From: JBLIAZ01 sp047632015
Lineage (GTDB): Bacteria > Bacteroidota > Bacteroidia > Flavobacteriales_C > GCA-002722245
Assembly (NCBI GenBank): GCA_047632015.1
Contig: JBLIBC010000007.1
Span: 1 to 24,460 of the forward strand
Length of the DNA: 24,460 nt
Reading direction: 5' to 3'
The notes beneath the pieces are model-generated. The model did not search any database and was not told where the DNA came from. It saw nothing but the letters and a program-made list of their open reading frames with translations. The position numbers and the translations under genes are program-made. Positions 1 to 7,431 of this stretch are shown in pieces; the stretch's first letter is position 1, and every line of letters begins with the position of its first letter.

Positions 1-138
1 AGTGTCTTCAATCCGTAAAATCACTTCCCCTCCCTGGCTTTTTGCAAACAAATAGTTGTATAATGCTGTCCTTATTCCCCCTATGTGCTGTGGTCCTGTT
101 GGACTTGGTGCGTATCGAACCCTAACTTTCTTTTCCAT
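1..138 (-). CDS. gltX: Glutamyl-tRNA synthetase, N-terminal fragment (cut by window edge)
   Basis: The 46 visible codons start at an ATG (138 on the minus strand) and contain the class I aminoacyl-tRNA synthetase signature: RYAPSPTGPQHIGGIRTALY, where HIGG is the HIGH-type ATP-binding motif, followed by NYLFAK and RIEDT. This arrangement is characteristic of GluRS, which charges tRNA-Glu with glutamate in the cytoplasm. The rest of the gene lies left of the window. It is transcribed divergently from the gene at 277, and a good candidate promoter (TTG, 22 nt, TATTTTTG) lies just upstream. A GlnRS would also carry a PTG...HIGH motif, but the RTALYNYLFAKSQGGEVILRIEDT context is GluRS-like. Confidence 0.93.
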   Translation of the reverse strand, partial: MEKKVRVRYAPSPTGPQHIGGIRTALYNYLFAKSQGGEVILRIEDT

Positions 139-154
139 GTGATCAATTTGTTGG

Positions 155-187
155 CAAAAATAGGGTATTTTTAAAAATTATAGGCAA
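155..187 (-). promoter_or_regulatory. Candidate Bacteroidota promoter of gltX
   Basis: On the minus strand TTG (187-185) is followed after 22 nt by TATTTTTG (162-155), a perfect match to the Bacteroidota -7 consensus TAnnTTTG. It ends 16 nt before the gltX ATG. The motif match is seen directly; promoter function is inferred. Confidence 0.45.
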
Positions 188-276
188 GAAGCAGGTGTTG
201 TCATCGTTATAATTGCAGCGAATTGTTTGATCACAGTTATGCCTATAATAAACCAACCGAATCTAAAACCAGAAGA

Positions 277-999
277 ATGATTTACAAGCATACCTTTTTA
301 ACGATGATTTTTTTCGTGTTTGCGCTTTCATCAACAGCACAAGTAATCAACGAAGAAGAAGAGACTGAACAAAAAAAAGAGGAAAAACCGGAAAAAGAAC
401 GAGAAAAAACCAAAGAAGCTACAGGAACAACGACGCGAATGTTTCAAGAATATCAAAGTTGGTCAGCAGATGCAATGGGCGGACTGTTCTTTCCTAGTCA
501 GGCTCCTCTCTTATTTTACAGTTTTGGTGTTTATCCTAGATACAATTTTATAGCTCCTAAAGACTACTTTTCGATTTCTGTTGGATCGCCGTTAAATTTG
601 GGATTCAGTTTTACAGCTGGCTCTTACGGCACGTTTATCCAGTTCATGGGAGACATTCCCGTGACAGTAGATTTAAACTTGGGCAGTAGAGCAACCTTAT
701 TTAATGAATCTTTATTTGGTGCATATGTTGGCGCAGGTTTTAATTACAACTACATGTTTTATCAAGTAAATGACGATAAAGCCACAATACATACTGTTGG
801 CCCAATGATTCATGGAGGATTTCGATGGGAAATTAACGGCAGAGAGACTGGTTTCAGGGTGTCGTATCTATCAGGGTTCCCAAAATCAACTACGGGACAA
901 CAAAATGTGAATGGTGAATGGGTGACTGCAGAGGACGAAACCAGTCAAATACCAGGCAACAAAATATTTTCAATTTCTGTTATATACGGTATCAAGTAG
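277..999 (+). CDS. Secreted outer-membrane beta-barrel-like protein, function unknown
   Basis: This 240-aa protein is not recognised as a named family. The ATG at 277 is preferred over an in-frame upstream start at 223 because it gives a clean signal peptide (MIYK followed by a hydrophobic stretch ending ALSSTAQ). The mature protein begins with a roughly 30-residue, highly charged Glu/Lys segment. The rest is rich in Gly and aromatic residues with alternating patterns (for example GAYVGAGFNYNYMFYQV) and ends in a short amphipathic strand, FSISVIYGIK. That is typical of small outer-membrane beta-barrels, so outer-membrane location is inferred. Its stop codon overlaps the GTG start of the DUF4175 gene by one base (TAGTG), which suggests co-transcription and translational coupling. 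Confidence 0.7.
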   Translation: MIYKHTFLTMIFFVFALSSTAQVINEEEETEQKKEEKPEKEREKTKEATGTTTRMFQEYQSWSADAMGGLFFPSQAPLLFYSFGVYPRYNFIAPKDYFSISVGSPLNLGFSFTAGSYGTFIQFMGDIPVTVDLNLGSRATLFNESLFGAYVGAGFNYNYMFYQVNDDKATIHTVGPMIHGGFRWEINGRETGFRVSYLSGFPKSTTGQQNVNGEWVTAEDETSQIPGNKIFSISVIYGIK

Positions 1000-3900
1000 T
1001 GAGCACTGAATCACACAATATCATAAAACAAAAATTAAGTGACTTTATAAAAAAGTTCTATCAGCAACAAGTGGTACAAGGCCTACTAAGCACTTTTGCA
1101 ATTTGTTGTGGTTTGTGGTTGTGTTTTACTGCCCTCGCTTACTTCTATTTTTTATCCACGGAAATTCGTTTTGGATTAATGGTTTCACTTGTTGCTTTTT
1201 TAAGCTTTTTTGCAATCAAAGACATTGTGCGTCCCTTGTTGAAATTACTAAAAATTGGCAAGCGAATTTCCGACGAAAAAGCTGCTGAAATCATTGGAAA
1301 ACACTTCAAAAATGACATCGACGACAAACTATTAAATGCTATCTATTTACTAAAGGACAATGGTAGTAGCTCCTTAGTTTTGGCATCCATACAGCAAAAG
1401 TCTGCCAAATTAAAAGGCTTCAATTTTTTACAAGCCATTCCGATCGAACAAGTTAAAAGGGTGCTGAAAATTGCACTAATCCCAGCAGGTGTATTATTGT
1501 TACTGTTGGCTTTAAAGCCATCGGTCTTAAGCACAGGAACAAAAAGGATTGTGTCTTATAACACGGAGTTTGTTCCAGCTAACCCTTACAGTTGGAAAAT
1601 CCTAAACACCTCCATGCTTGGAGTAAGAAATGAGCCGTTCGAATTAAATATACAATACAGCGGCCCAGAAATTCCATTTGAATCATATATTGAAATTGAG
1701 GGCAAATTTCACAGGTTGGCGCAGGAACGAAACGGCAATTTTACTTACAAAATAAATCATTTAGCAGACGAAATTAATTTCAAAATTAAAACAGGAATCT
1801 ATTTGTCAAAGCAACATAAAATCCAAATTGTTGATCGTCCGAAAATATCTAAAATCCACATCGAAATCTCCGAACCAAATTATTTAGGAGGTGAAAAAAG
1901 AGAAGTCCTAAACAATGGAAACTTGTCTGTTCCTGAAGGGTCAAAAATTACATGGACATTTAAAACGGAAAATAGCGATTCTATTTTACTGCGTTTTGAC
2001 AAAAGTGACAGCTTTTATTCATCAAAAGCCAAATTAAAGGTTAATAAAACAGCGAAAGAGAGCAAAAACTACAGTATTGCTTTAATTAATAGTTCTTTTT
2101 TAAAGAATACCATCTATAAATATGAATTAAACGTAACAAAAGATGAGTTTCCTATAGTAAACATTAAACAAATTGCTGACTCTACAAGATTAGACTTACA
2201 TCATATTAGGGGAGTCATAAGTGACGACCATGGGTTTTCTGCTTTAAAGTTCCATTACCTCATTAATGACAGCAACTACGTTCGTGCTCTTTCATTTGAA
2301 GCCGGCTTAACTCAACAACAATTTTTTAAAACCATCAACTTCGCGGCATTTCCTATAGAGGAAGGAGGGAAAATGGAGTACTACTTTGAAGTAATTGACA
2401 ATGACGGAGTGAATGGGAGGAAATCCACCTTTAGCACCAAGTTAAATTATTCCATGCCGACTCAAAATCAAAAGGACAGTACTATAAATAAAGGAAACCA
2501 AGAATTAAAAAACTTGCTTGCCAATGCTCAAAAAGAATCAAAAGAGCTTCAGCAGGAATACCACGAAATAAAAAAATTACTGCTCGAAAAAAAGGATTTA
2601 TCTTGGCAGGAAAAGGAGAAAATTAATAATTTCCTTTCTCACCAAAAATCATTTGAAAAAGATTTGTTGAGCATCCAAAAATCCAATAAAAAAAACAATA
2701 CTCAACAAGAATCATTAACTGAGAAAGAAAAAGAGTTACTCGAAAAACAAGAACAAATTAACAAGCTTTTTGATGAATTAATGGACGAGGACACCAAAAA
2801 ATTATTCGACGAGATCGAAAAATTAATGGAAGAAATGAACGAGGAAAAGCGAGAAGAAAAACTTGAGGAAATGAACTTGAGCAATGAAAACATGGAAAAA
2901 TCATTGGACCGAGCACTAGAACTTTTTAAGCAAATGGAATTTGAAGAGCGACTTGACGAAACCATTAAAGACCTTGAAAAGCTCACAAAAGAACAAGATG
3001 AACTTACTGAAAAAACAAAAGAAAGTTCCAAAAAGAACTTGGAGAAGTTAAAGAAAAAACAAGACGAACTTAAAAAAGAATTTGACAGGTTAAAGGAAAA
3101 ATTAGCCGATTTAAAGAATAAAAACGACAGTTTAGAAAACAAACACGACATGGAAAACACCAAGCCTGAGGAACAAAAAGCTGGTGAAGAAATGAATAAA
3201 TCATCGGATCAATTATCAAAAAAACAAAAAAAGGATTCTGAAAAAAGTCAAAAGAATGCATCGGATCAAATGAAAAAAATATCAAAAAAGCTTTCCAATA
3301 TGCAAAAACAAATGAAAGAGGAAAGCCAAGCGGAAGACCTAAATTCAATGAGACAATTATTAGAGAATTTAATTTTTTTATCAGTGGAACAGGAAAAGCT
3401 GCTAGAGCTTACAAAAAAATTAAACAGCTATGACTCGAAATACATACTTCATACTCAACAACAAAAAAAATTAAATGATGATGCAAAAATGATTGAAGAC
3501 TCGCTATTTGCTTTAAGCAAACGTCAACCTTCACTTGCCTCCTACATTAACAAAGAAATTCACGAAATAACTTTTAACCAAGCAAAATCTTTGGCGCTAC
3601 TGTCCGATAGAAAAGCAAGACAGTCCTCAATTAATCAGCAGTTTGTAATGACATCAGCTAATAATTTAGCGTTAATACTTGATGAATCAATTCAAAACAT
3701 GCAAAACAGCATGATGAAAAATAAATTTGGTCAAGGATCTTGTAATAAACCAGGAGGGAGTAAACCTAAGCCCGGTACTGGAATGAAAAACTTGCAAAAA
3801 ATGTTAAGTAAGCAATTAGAAGAAATGCGAAAAGCACTAAAAAAACAAGGAAGTAAACCTGGAAAAGATGGCAAGAAAGGAAAAAGTGGAGCAGCTAAAA

Positions 3901-4316
3901 GCTTTGGAAAAATGGCCGCAGAACAAAGCTCTATTAAGGATCAATTAAAAAAATTAAGCGAACAACTAAAAAATCAAGGGAATGGTGGCTTGGGGAATGC
4001 AAAACAATTGGAAAATCAGTTGGATGAAACAGAAAAAGAATTACTAAATAAACAGATTACACCGGAAAGTATCCATCGACAACAAGAAATATTGACTAAA
4101 TTACTAGAGGCCGAAAAAGCAATGAAGGAAAGGGATTACGAAGAAAAAAGGGTTTCCAAAAAAGGAAAAAATGGTGTCAACCGTAACCCTACGGAGTTTT
4201 TAGAGTATAATAAAATCAAGAAGGGTGATGAGGAAATGTTAAAAATTATACTTCCTTCCCTAAAAATATTTTATAAGAAGAAAGTAAATGAGTACTTTAA
4301 CGCCGTCGAAAAATAA
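999..4316 (+). CDS. DUF4175-family membrane protein with long coiled coil
   Basis: This 1105-aa protein resembles the large DUF4175 proteins of Bacteroidota; its molecular role is not established. There are two hydrophobic segments near residues 26-52 and 57-76 and a third near 155-172, then a beta-rich, presumably periplasmic region to about residue 480. A very long Glu/Lys/Gln-rich coiled coil follows, at about 490-770. The C-terminal third is Lys/Gly/Gln-rich with low-complexity patches such as KPGKDGKKGKSG. I chose the GTG at 999 because the only upstream in-frame start lies deep in the preceding gene, and the next ATG falls inside the second membrane segment. The TAGTG junction gives a one-base overlap with the upstream CDS. 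The downstream ATPase starts 10 bp after its stop. A mechanical or scaffolding envelope role is plausible but only inferred. Confidence 0.82.
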   Translation: MSTESHNIIKQKLSDFIKKFYQQQVVQGLLSTFAICCGLWLCFTALAYFYFLSTEIRFGLMVSLVAFLSFFAIKDIVRPLLKLLKIGKRISDEKAAEIIGKHFKNDIDDKLLNAIYLLKDNGSSSLVLASIQQKSAKLKGFNFLQAIPIEQVKRVLKIALIPAGVLLLLLALKPSVLSTGTKRIVSYNTEFVPANPYSWKILNTSMLGVRNEPFELNIQYSGPEIPFESYIEIEGKFHRLAQERNGNFTYKINHLADEINFKIKTGIYLSKQHKIQIVDRPKISKIHIEISEPNYLGGEKREVLNNGNLSVPEGSKITWTFKTENSDSILLRFDKSDSFYSSKAKLKVNKTAKESKNYSIALINSSFLKNTIYKYELNVTKDEFPIVNIKQIADSTRLDLHHIRGVISDDHGFSALKFHYLINDSNYVRALSFEAGLTQQQFFKTINFAAFPIEEGGKMEYYFEVIDNDGVNGRKSTFSTKLNYSMPTQNQKDSTINKGNQELKNLLANAQKESKELQQEYHEIKKLLLEKKDLSWQEKEKINNFLSHQKSFEKDLLSIQKSNKKNNTQQESLTEKEKELLEKQEQINKLFDELMDEDTKKLFDEIEKLMEEMNEEKREEKLEEMNLSNENMEKSLDRALELFKQMEFEERLDETIKDLEKLTKEQDELTEKTKESSKKNLEKLKKKQDELKKEFDRLKEKLADLKNKNDSLENKHDMENTKPEEQKAGEEMNKSSDQLSKKQKKDSEKSQKNASDQMKKISKKLSNMQKQMKEESQAEDLNSMRQLLENLIFLSVEQEKLLELTKKLNSYDSKYILHTQQQKKLNDDAKMIEDSLFALSKRQPSLASYINKEIHEITFNQAKSLALLSDRKARQSSINQQFVMTSANNLALILDESIQNMQNSMMKNKFGQGSCNKPGGSKPKPGTGMKNLQKMLSKQLEEMRKALKKQGSKPGKDGKKGKSGAAKSFGKMAAEQSSIKDQLKKLSEQLKNQGNGGLGNAKQLENQLDETEKELLNKQITPESIHRQQEILTKLLEAEKAMKERDYEEKRVSKKGKNGVNRNPTEFLEYNKIKKGDEEMLKIILPSLKIFYKKKVNEYFNAVEK

Positions 4317-4326
4317 TTCGCACAGA

Positions 4327-4725
4327 ATGCAAGAAAAATTATCCTTCTCGTCTAAGGTGGAAAACATCAATTTAGTTGAAAAACTAATTGACGACATTTG
4401 TGATAAAAATGATGTAAATGAAGACAATTATGGCAACATCCTTATTGCCATTACAGAAGCTGTCAACAATGCAATACATCATGGTAATAAATCCAATCCT
4501 TTAACCGAAGTTAAAGTTAGCTTTGCAATTGATACAGAAGAATTAACCTTCACTGTGGAGGACGAAGGGGCTGGATTTGATTTTGACAGCCTTCCTGATC
4601 CAACTGATCCAAAAAACATCGAAAAACCTCATGGGAGAGGTGTGTTTTTAATGAGAAACCTAAGTGATGAGATTACTTTTTTAGAAGAAGGAAGCACTGT
4701 TAAAATGGTTTTTAGTATTACCTAG
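4327..4725 (+). CDS. Anti-sigma-factor-like ATP-binding protein (HATPase_c_2)
   Basis: A 132-aa single-domain GHKL ATPase. Visible motifs are the N-box EAVNNAIHHGNK (residues 44-55, with the Mg-binding Glu/Asn positions), the G1 box EDEGAGFD (78-85) and the G2-like GRGVFLMRNLSD (103-114). This is the SpoIIAB/RsbW type of serine kinase domain, which usually phosphorylates an anti-anti-sigma partner or sequesters a sigma factor. No STAS-domain partner, PP2C phosphatase or sigma factor is seen nearby. An alternative ATG at 4288 would overlap the DUF4175 gene by 29 bp. The 4327 start leaves a 10-bp gap and begins directly with the conserved-looking core, so I prefer it. It sits between DUF4175 and ybeY. 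Confidence 0.85.
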   Translation: MQEKLSFSSKVENINLVEKLIDDICDKNDVNEDNYGNILIAITEAVNNAIHHGNKSNPLTEVKVSFAIDTEELTFTVEDEGAGFDFDSLPDPTDPKNIEKPHGRGVFLMRNLSDEITFLEEGSTVKMVFSIT

Positions 4726-4751
4726 GGGTTCTCTCAATTCAAAATTCCTAT

Positions 4752-5177
4752 ATGCCTTCAATTCCTATATCGTTTCACTCTGAAGACATTAAATTTGTCC
4801 TGTCTTCAAAAAAAAGTATTAAACACTGGGTTCAACAAGTCGTGTTGTCCGAAAAATTAAAGTTGGGGCCTATATCTTACATTTTCTGCAATGACAGGTA
4901 CTTACATGAAGTAAACGTTAAATACCTCAATCACGATACCTACACCGACATCATTACTTTTGATTACTCGGAAGATAAAACAGTTAGCGGGGACTTATTT
5001 ATAAGCTACGAAAGAGTGAAAGAAAATGCACGCGTTTTCAAAACGTCAATTAATGACGAGCTTCATCGCGTAATGATTCATGGCGTATTACACTTATGTG
5101 GTTATGGTGATAAATCTGATAAAGAAAAAATGATAATGAGACAAAAAGAAGAGAATTGCTTACAACTTATTTTTTGA
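4752..5177 (+). CDS. ybeY: Endoribonuclease YbeY (rRNA maturation RNase)
   Basis: A 141-aa protein of the UPF0054/YbeY family, a zinc-dependent single-strand RNase involved in 16S rRNA 3'-end maturation and ribosome quality control. The metal-binding block is HGVLHLCGYGD (residues 110-120), with His110 and His114 present. The third canonical His of H-x3-H-x5-H is replaced by Asp120, a substitution I recall as usual in Bacteroidota. The conserved block NHDTYTDIITFDY (60-72) precedes it, followed by SGDLFIS. It begins 26 bp after the ATPase gene, so it is probably the last gene of the 277-5177 operon. It converges on the DUF3108 gene with only 12 bp between stops and no visible terminator. Confidence 0.93.
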   Translation: MPSIPISFHSEDIKFVLSSKKSIKHWVQQVVLSEKLKLGPISYIFCNDRYLHEVNVKYLNHDTYTDIITFDYSEDKTVSGDLFISYERVKENARVFKTSINDELHRVMIHGVLHLCGYGDKSDKEKMIMRQKEENCLQLIF

Positions 5178-5189
5178 TCTTAAACTAAC

Positions 5190-6029
5190 CTATTTCTTCT
5201 TGATTTCTGAAATTGGTCCCATCAAACCTCTGTAAGAATCTAAATCCAATTTTATAGATCCAATTAAAAGCTCTGTCTTTAATCTTATAGGCACTTTATT
5301 TTGATCATCACTTAACCATATGGTCATGCTTTCTCTCGCTTTAAAAACCCTTCCTTCTTGCAATAATGGCACAAACTTTAAACAAGCGAACCTACCTAAA
5401 TCAGTTTTTACAGTATCCTTTCCTAAAAATTTAAGTTTCATTGGGTAATTTTCATGATCAAAAAAAGTGGGGATAGTAAACTCTTGCCCAACAGTTGCGT
5501 TTCGTAAATCTAAAGTACGTGCAAAGTAAAAAGACGACAACAAGTCCTGTGTGTTCGGGTTAATATCGTACTTCTTTTTACTATTATCTTTTAATTTTTT
5601 AACCTTAGCCGTATGCTGATACTGATTAAAATAAATGTTTCTTTTCATGCGGAAACCTCCTTCTCGCACTCTTCTTAAAAACACCCAAGGTACCATTGCT
5701 TGATCGTCAATGAATGATTCGTATCGGTCTTCCACTTTAAACAACCAAGCAAGCGCTCCTAACGACTTTCCGGTACCAACCACATGATATGTGCTTCGTT
5801 TTCCAATCATCACGGGGTCTGACATGACGGTAAGCTTAGCCCGTGCGGCATCAACAACACCATACGACGCTTTATATTCCAGAACCTCACCTCTTTTAAA
5901 GGATTGATGTTTAACAGTCCTAAGTACCTGTGATTTAATTACTCCGGCACTACAAAATAGCATGACACAAACAGCTAAAGTCTTGTGCGCAACAAGTAAA
6001 TTTAATATGTTATCCGATCTTTGTTTCAT
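5190..6029 (-). CDS. Exported DUF3108 domain protein
   Basis: A 279-aa protein. The N-terminus is basic then hydrophobic (LAVCVMLFCSAGVIKSQ), consistent with a signal peptide cleaved near residue 33. The mature part matches the pattern of DUF3108 proteins: FKRGEVLEYKASYGVVDAA at the start, a central DRYESFIDD, LLSSFYFAR, and a C-terminal IWLSDDQNKVPIRLKTEL before IGSIKLDL. DUF3108 proteins are beta-rich periplasmic or cell-surface proteins of unknown biochemical role. It is a single-gene unit on this strand. Its 5' region carries strong inverted repeats (6050-6093). Confidence 0.85.
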   Translation of the reverse strand: MKQRSDNILNLLVAHKTLAVCVMLFCSAGVIKSQVLRTVKHQSFKRGEVLEYKASYGVVDAARAKLTVMSDPVMIGKRSTYHVVGTGKSLGALAWLFKVEDRYESFIDDQAMVPWVFLRRVREGGFRMKRNIYFNQYQHTAKVKKLKDNSKKKYDINPNTQDLLSSFYFARTLDLRNATVGQEFTIPTFFDHENYPMKLKFLGKDTVKTDLGRFACLKFVPLLQEGRVFKARESMTIWLSDDQNKVPIRLKTELLIGSIKLDLDSYRGLMGPISEIKKK

Positions 6030-6049
6030 TGCTAATGTAATTTACAACT

Positions 6050-6093
6050 AAATACTGTGACTTGATATAATCAAAAGCTGTTCCACAGTATTT
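6050..6093. repeat. Nested inverted repeat upstream of the DUF3108 gene
   Basis: An outer 10-bp perfect inverted repeat, AAATACTGTG (6050-6059) and CACAGTATTT (6084-6093), encloses a second perfect repeat, TTGAT-ATA-ATCAA (6062-6074). It lies 20 bp upstream of the DUF3108 start codon. It could fold as a 5' leader hairpin on the minus-strand transcript or serve as an operator. The symmetry is seen directly; the role is unknown. Confidence 0.55.
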
Positions 6094-6100
6094 TATTTTA

Positions 6101-6131
6101 CAAATAAACGCAAGGTTTTGTAATTTATTTG
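6101..6131. repeat. 8-bp inverted repeat in the same intergenic region
   Basis: CAAATAAA (6101-6108) pairs with TTTATTTG (6124-6131) across a 15-nt loop, eight bases beyond the nested repeat at 6050-6093. On the minus strand the first arm reads TTTATTTG, a 7/8 match to the TAnnTTTG box, so it may overlap the DUF3108 promoter. The region is AT-rich, so chance is possible. Confidence 0.3.
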
Positions 6132-6252
6132 CGCTTTTTACAACAATTATATTTTAATTTTTGTCATTGTAGTTTATTTGATGAGAAACCCACTGCTTTA
6201 ATCTAGTTTTTGCACTATTCGCCATTTATAGGCAACCCCCTGCATGAATTAA

Positions 6253-6285
6253 TTGATATAAATAGTTAGGTCGCCATTATATTTA
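6253..6285 (+). promoter_or_regulatory. Candidate promoter of the 191-aa orphan gene
   Basis: TTG (6253-6255) and TATATTTA (6278-6285, 7/8 match to TAnnTTTG) are separated by 22 nt, ending 28 nt before the ATG at 6314. This is motif inference only. Confidence 0.3.
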
Positions 6286-6313
6286 GGTATTCTAAAACTA
6301 AAACACAACGACT

Positions 6314-6889
6314 ATGGTCAACCAATTTTTCACCAAAACAAAAAAAAGTCTTTATCTCTCATCAGATCAAATTACAAGTTCACTAACAAAAATGTATAAA
6401 CTTCCACCTAGTTTCTGGAAGTTATCTTTATCCTCTCAAAACAATGCTACAAAACACAATTTATGTAGTATTTATACCATTAATCAAAGCGTCATTGCAA
6501 CCATAATTCAAGTTAAAAGTGATCTTTACGAAGGAAAAATAAACAATTCAAGGTTGTATTATGAGTCTGATTTACAGGTAGTTGATGTTATTGTAAATAT
6601 ATATAGTCAATTTTCAAAAAAAGAGACGAACATAACGATGTCAGACACTAACAAACTAAAAGAAAAAATTTTAGAACAAACAAATTACCTGTACTCTTGC
6701 ATTGAACATTTTCCTGAAGACATTGCTACAAATATCAAAGCCCGACCAAGTATTATATCCAAAGTTTCATTAGACTATTACCAATTAATCTATCTAGCGT
6801 TTACACACGCCCAATCTCAATTAAATTCAATTGAACTGGTTAAAAGTTTGTCAAAATTAACTGAAAAATCAAACGCCCTCCTAAATTAA
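6314..6889 (+). CDS. Hypothetical 191-aa cytoplasmic protein
   Basis: I do not recognise a family. There is no signal peptide or membrane segment. The predicted protein is mostly helical and polar, rich in Ser, Asn, Lys and Ile, with aromatic patches such as LPPSFWKLSLSS (residues 31-42) and a C-terminal helix (SIELVKSLSKLTEK). The ORF is open for 191 codons in AT-rich DNA, has a candidate promoter and ends in a perfect-looking intrinsic terminator that contains its stop codon. These points argue that it is a real, separately transcribed gene. It stands alone between minus-strand genes (DUF3108 and gcvH). Lineage-restricted origin or recent acquisition is possible. Confidence 0.65.
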   Translation: MVNQFFTKTKKSLYLSSDQITSSLTKMYKLPPSFWKLSLSSQNNATKHNLCSIYTINQSVIATIIQVKSDLYEGKINNSRLYYESDLQVVDVIVNIYSQFSKKETNITMSDTNKLKEKILEQTNYLYSCIEHFPEDIATNIKARPSIISKVSLDYYQLIYLAFTHAQSQLNSIELVKSLSKLTEKSNALLN

Positions 6890-6903
6890 GGGGGGCGTTT
6901 TTT
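6871..6903 (+). terminator. Strong intrinsic terminator overlapping the 3' end of the orphan CDS
   Basis: An 11-bp stem (6871-6881 with 6890-6900, one T-G wobble, GC-rich core CGCCC/GGGCG) encloses an 8-nt loop, TAAATTAA, followed by a T-run (6898-6903). The upstream arm encodes the last residues of the CDS, and its TAA stop (6887-6889) lies in the loop. Confidence 0.85.
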
Positions 6904-6990
6904 ATATGATAATTTGTTTAAATTCTGAACTTTCTTACAGTTATAACAACCTTTTCACTCACTGGCAGTTGGTCAGAAACTGACGGTTAT

Positions 6991-7368
6991 CTAAGAAATT
7001 AGATCCTTATATGCGTCTGCGTCCAACAAAGCGTCCAACTGAGACGGTTCGTTCACTTTTATTTTTACAATCCACCCTTTTTGATATGGATCCTCGTTAA
7101 TCGTTTCAGGGGCATCATTAATGTCCTCGTTAAACTGCAGTACTTCTCCGTCAACAGGTAAAAATAAATCAGACACTGTTTTTACTGCCTCCACAGACCC
7201 AAAAACCTCTTCCGCGGCTAACGTTTCACCTTCAGTGTCAACATCGACATATACAATATCTCCTAATTCACCCTGTGCAAAATCAGTAATTCCTATGGTT
7301 GCGTGATCTCCCTCAATTCTAAGCCACTCATGGTCTTTGGTGTATTTTAATTCCGAAGGTATGTTCAT
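6991..7368 (-). CDS. gcvH: Glycine cleavage system H protein
   Basis: A 125-aa lipoyl-carrier protein that shuttles the aminomethyl group between the P, T and L proteins during glycine breakdown to CO2, NH3 and methylene-THF. It begins MNIPSELKYTKDHEWLR, typical of GcvH. The lipoylation site is Lys63 in GSVEAVKTVSDLFLP (residues 57-71), followed by GEVLQFNEDI, then DPYQKGWIVKIKV. The length fits the usual 125-130 aa. No gcvT or gcvP is adjacent, as is common in Bacteroidota. It follows the HTH regulator gene by 59 bp and has its own candidate promoter in that gap. Confidence 0.97.
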   Translation of the reverse strand: MNIPSELKYTKDHEWLRIEGDHATIGITDFAQGELGDIVYVDVDTEGETLAAEEVFGSVEAVKTVSDLFLPVDGEVLQFNEDINDAPETINEDPYQKGWIVKIKVNEPSQLDALLDADAYKDLIS

Positions 7369-7400
7369 TGTTAGGTACTTTAAGTGTTAATTATTTTCTG

Positions 7401-7431
7401 TAAAAATAAGCAGTATTGTTATTTTTTTCAA
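7401..7431 (-). promoter_or_regulatory. Candidate promoter of gcvH
   Basis: On the minus strand TTG (7431-7429), overlapping the stop codon of the regulator gene, is followed after 20 nt by TATTTTTA (7408-7401, 7/8 match to TAnnTTTG). It lies 32 nt before the gcvH ATG. Spacing is good; function is inferred. Confidence 0.35.

Noticed and set aside
2702..3163. 153-codon open frame on the minus strand inside the DUF4175 gene
   Set aside because: It is the Ser/Phe/Leu-rich antisense reading of a Lys/Glu-rich coiled coil, a composition artefact.
4752..5177. Missing third His of the YbeY metal motif as a sign of an inactive enzyme
   Set aside because: Asp at this position is, to my recollection, usual in Bacteroidota YbeY, and the rest of the domain is intact.
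6140..6313. Possible tRNA, small RNA or ribozyme in the longest intergenic region
   Set aside because: No cloverleaf, conserved core or catalytic motif could be drawn; the GATGAGAAA stretch at about 6180 lacks the rest of a hammerhead.
6972..6984. GTCAG-AAA-CTGAC palindrome just after the gcvH stop as a terminator
   Set aside because: The 5-bp stem is too weak and no U-tract follows; the strong terminator at 6871-6903 serves the other strand.
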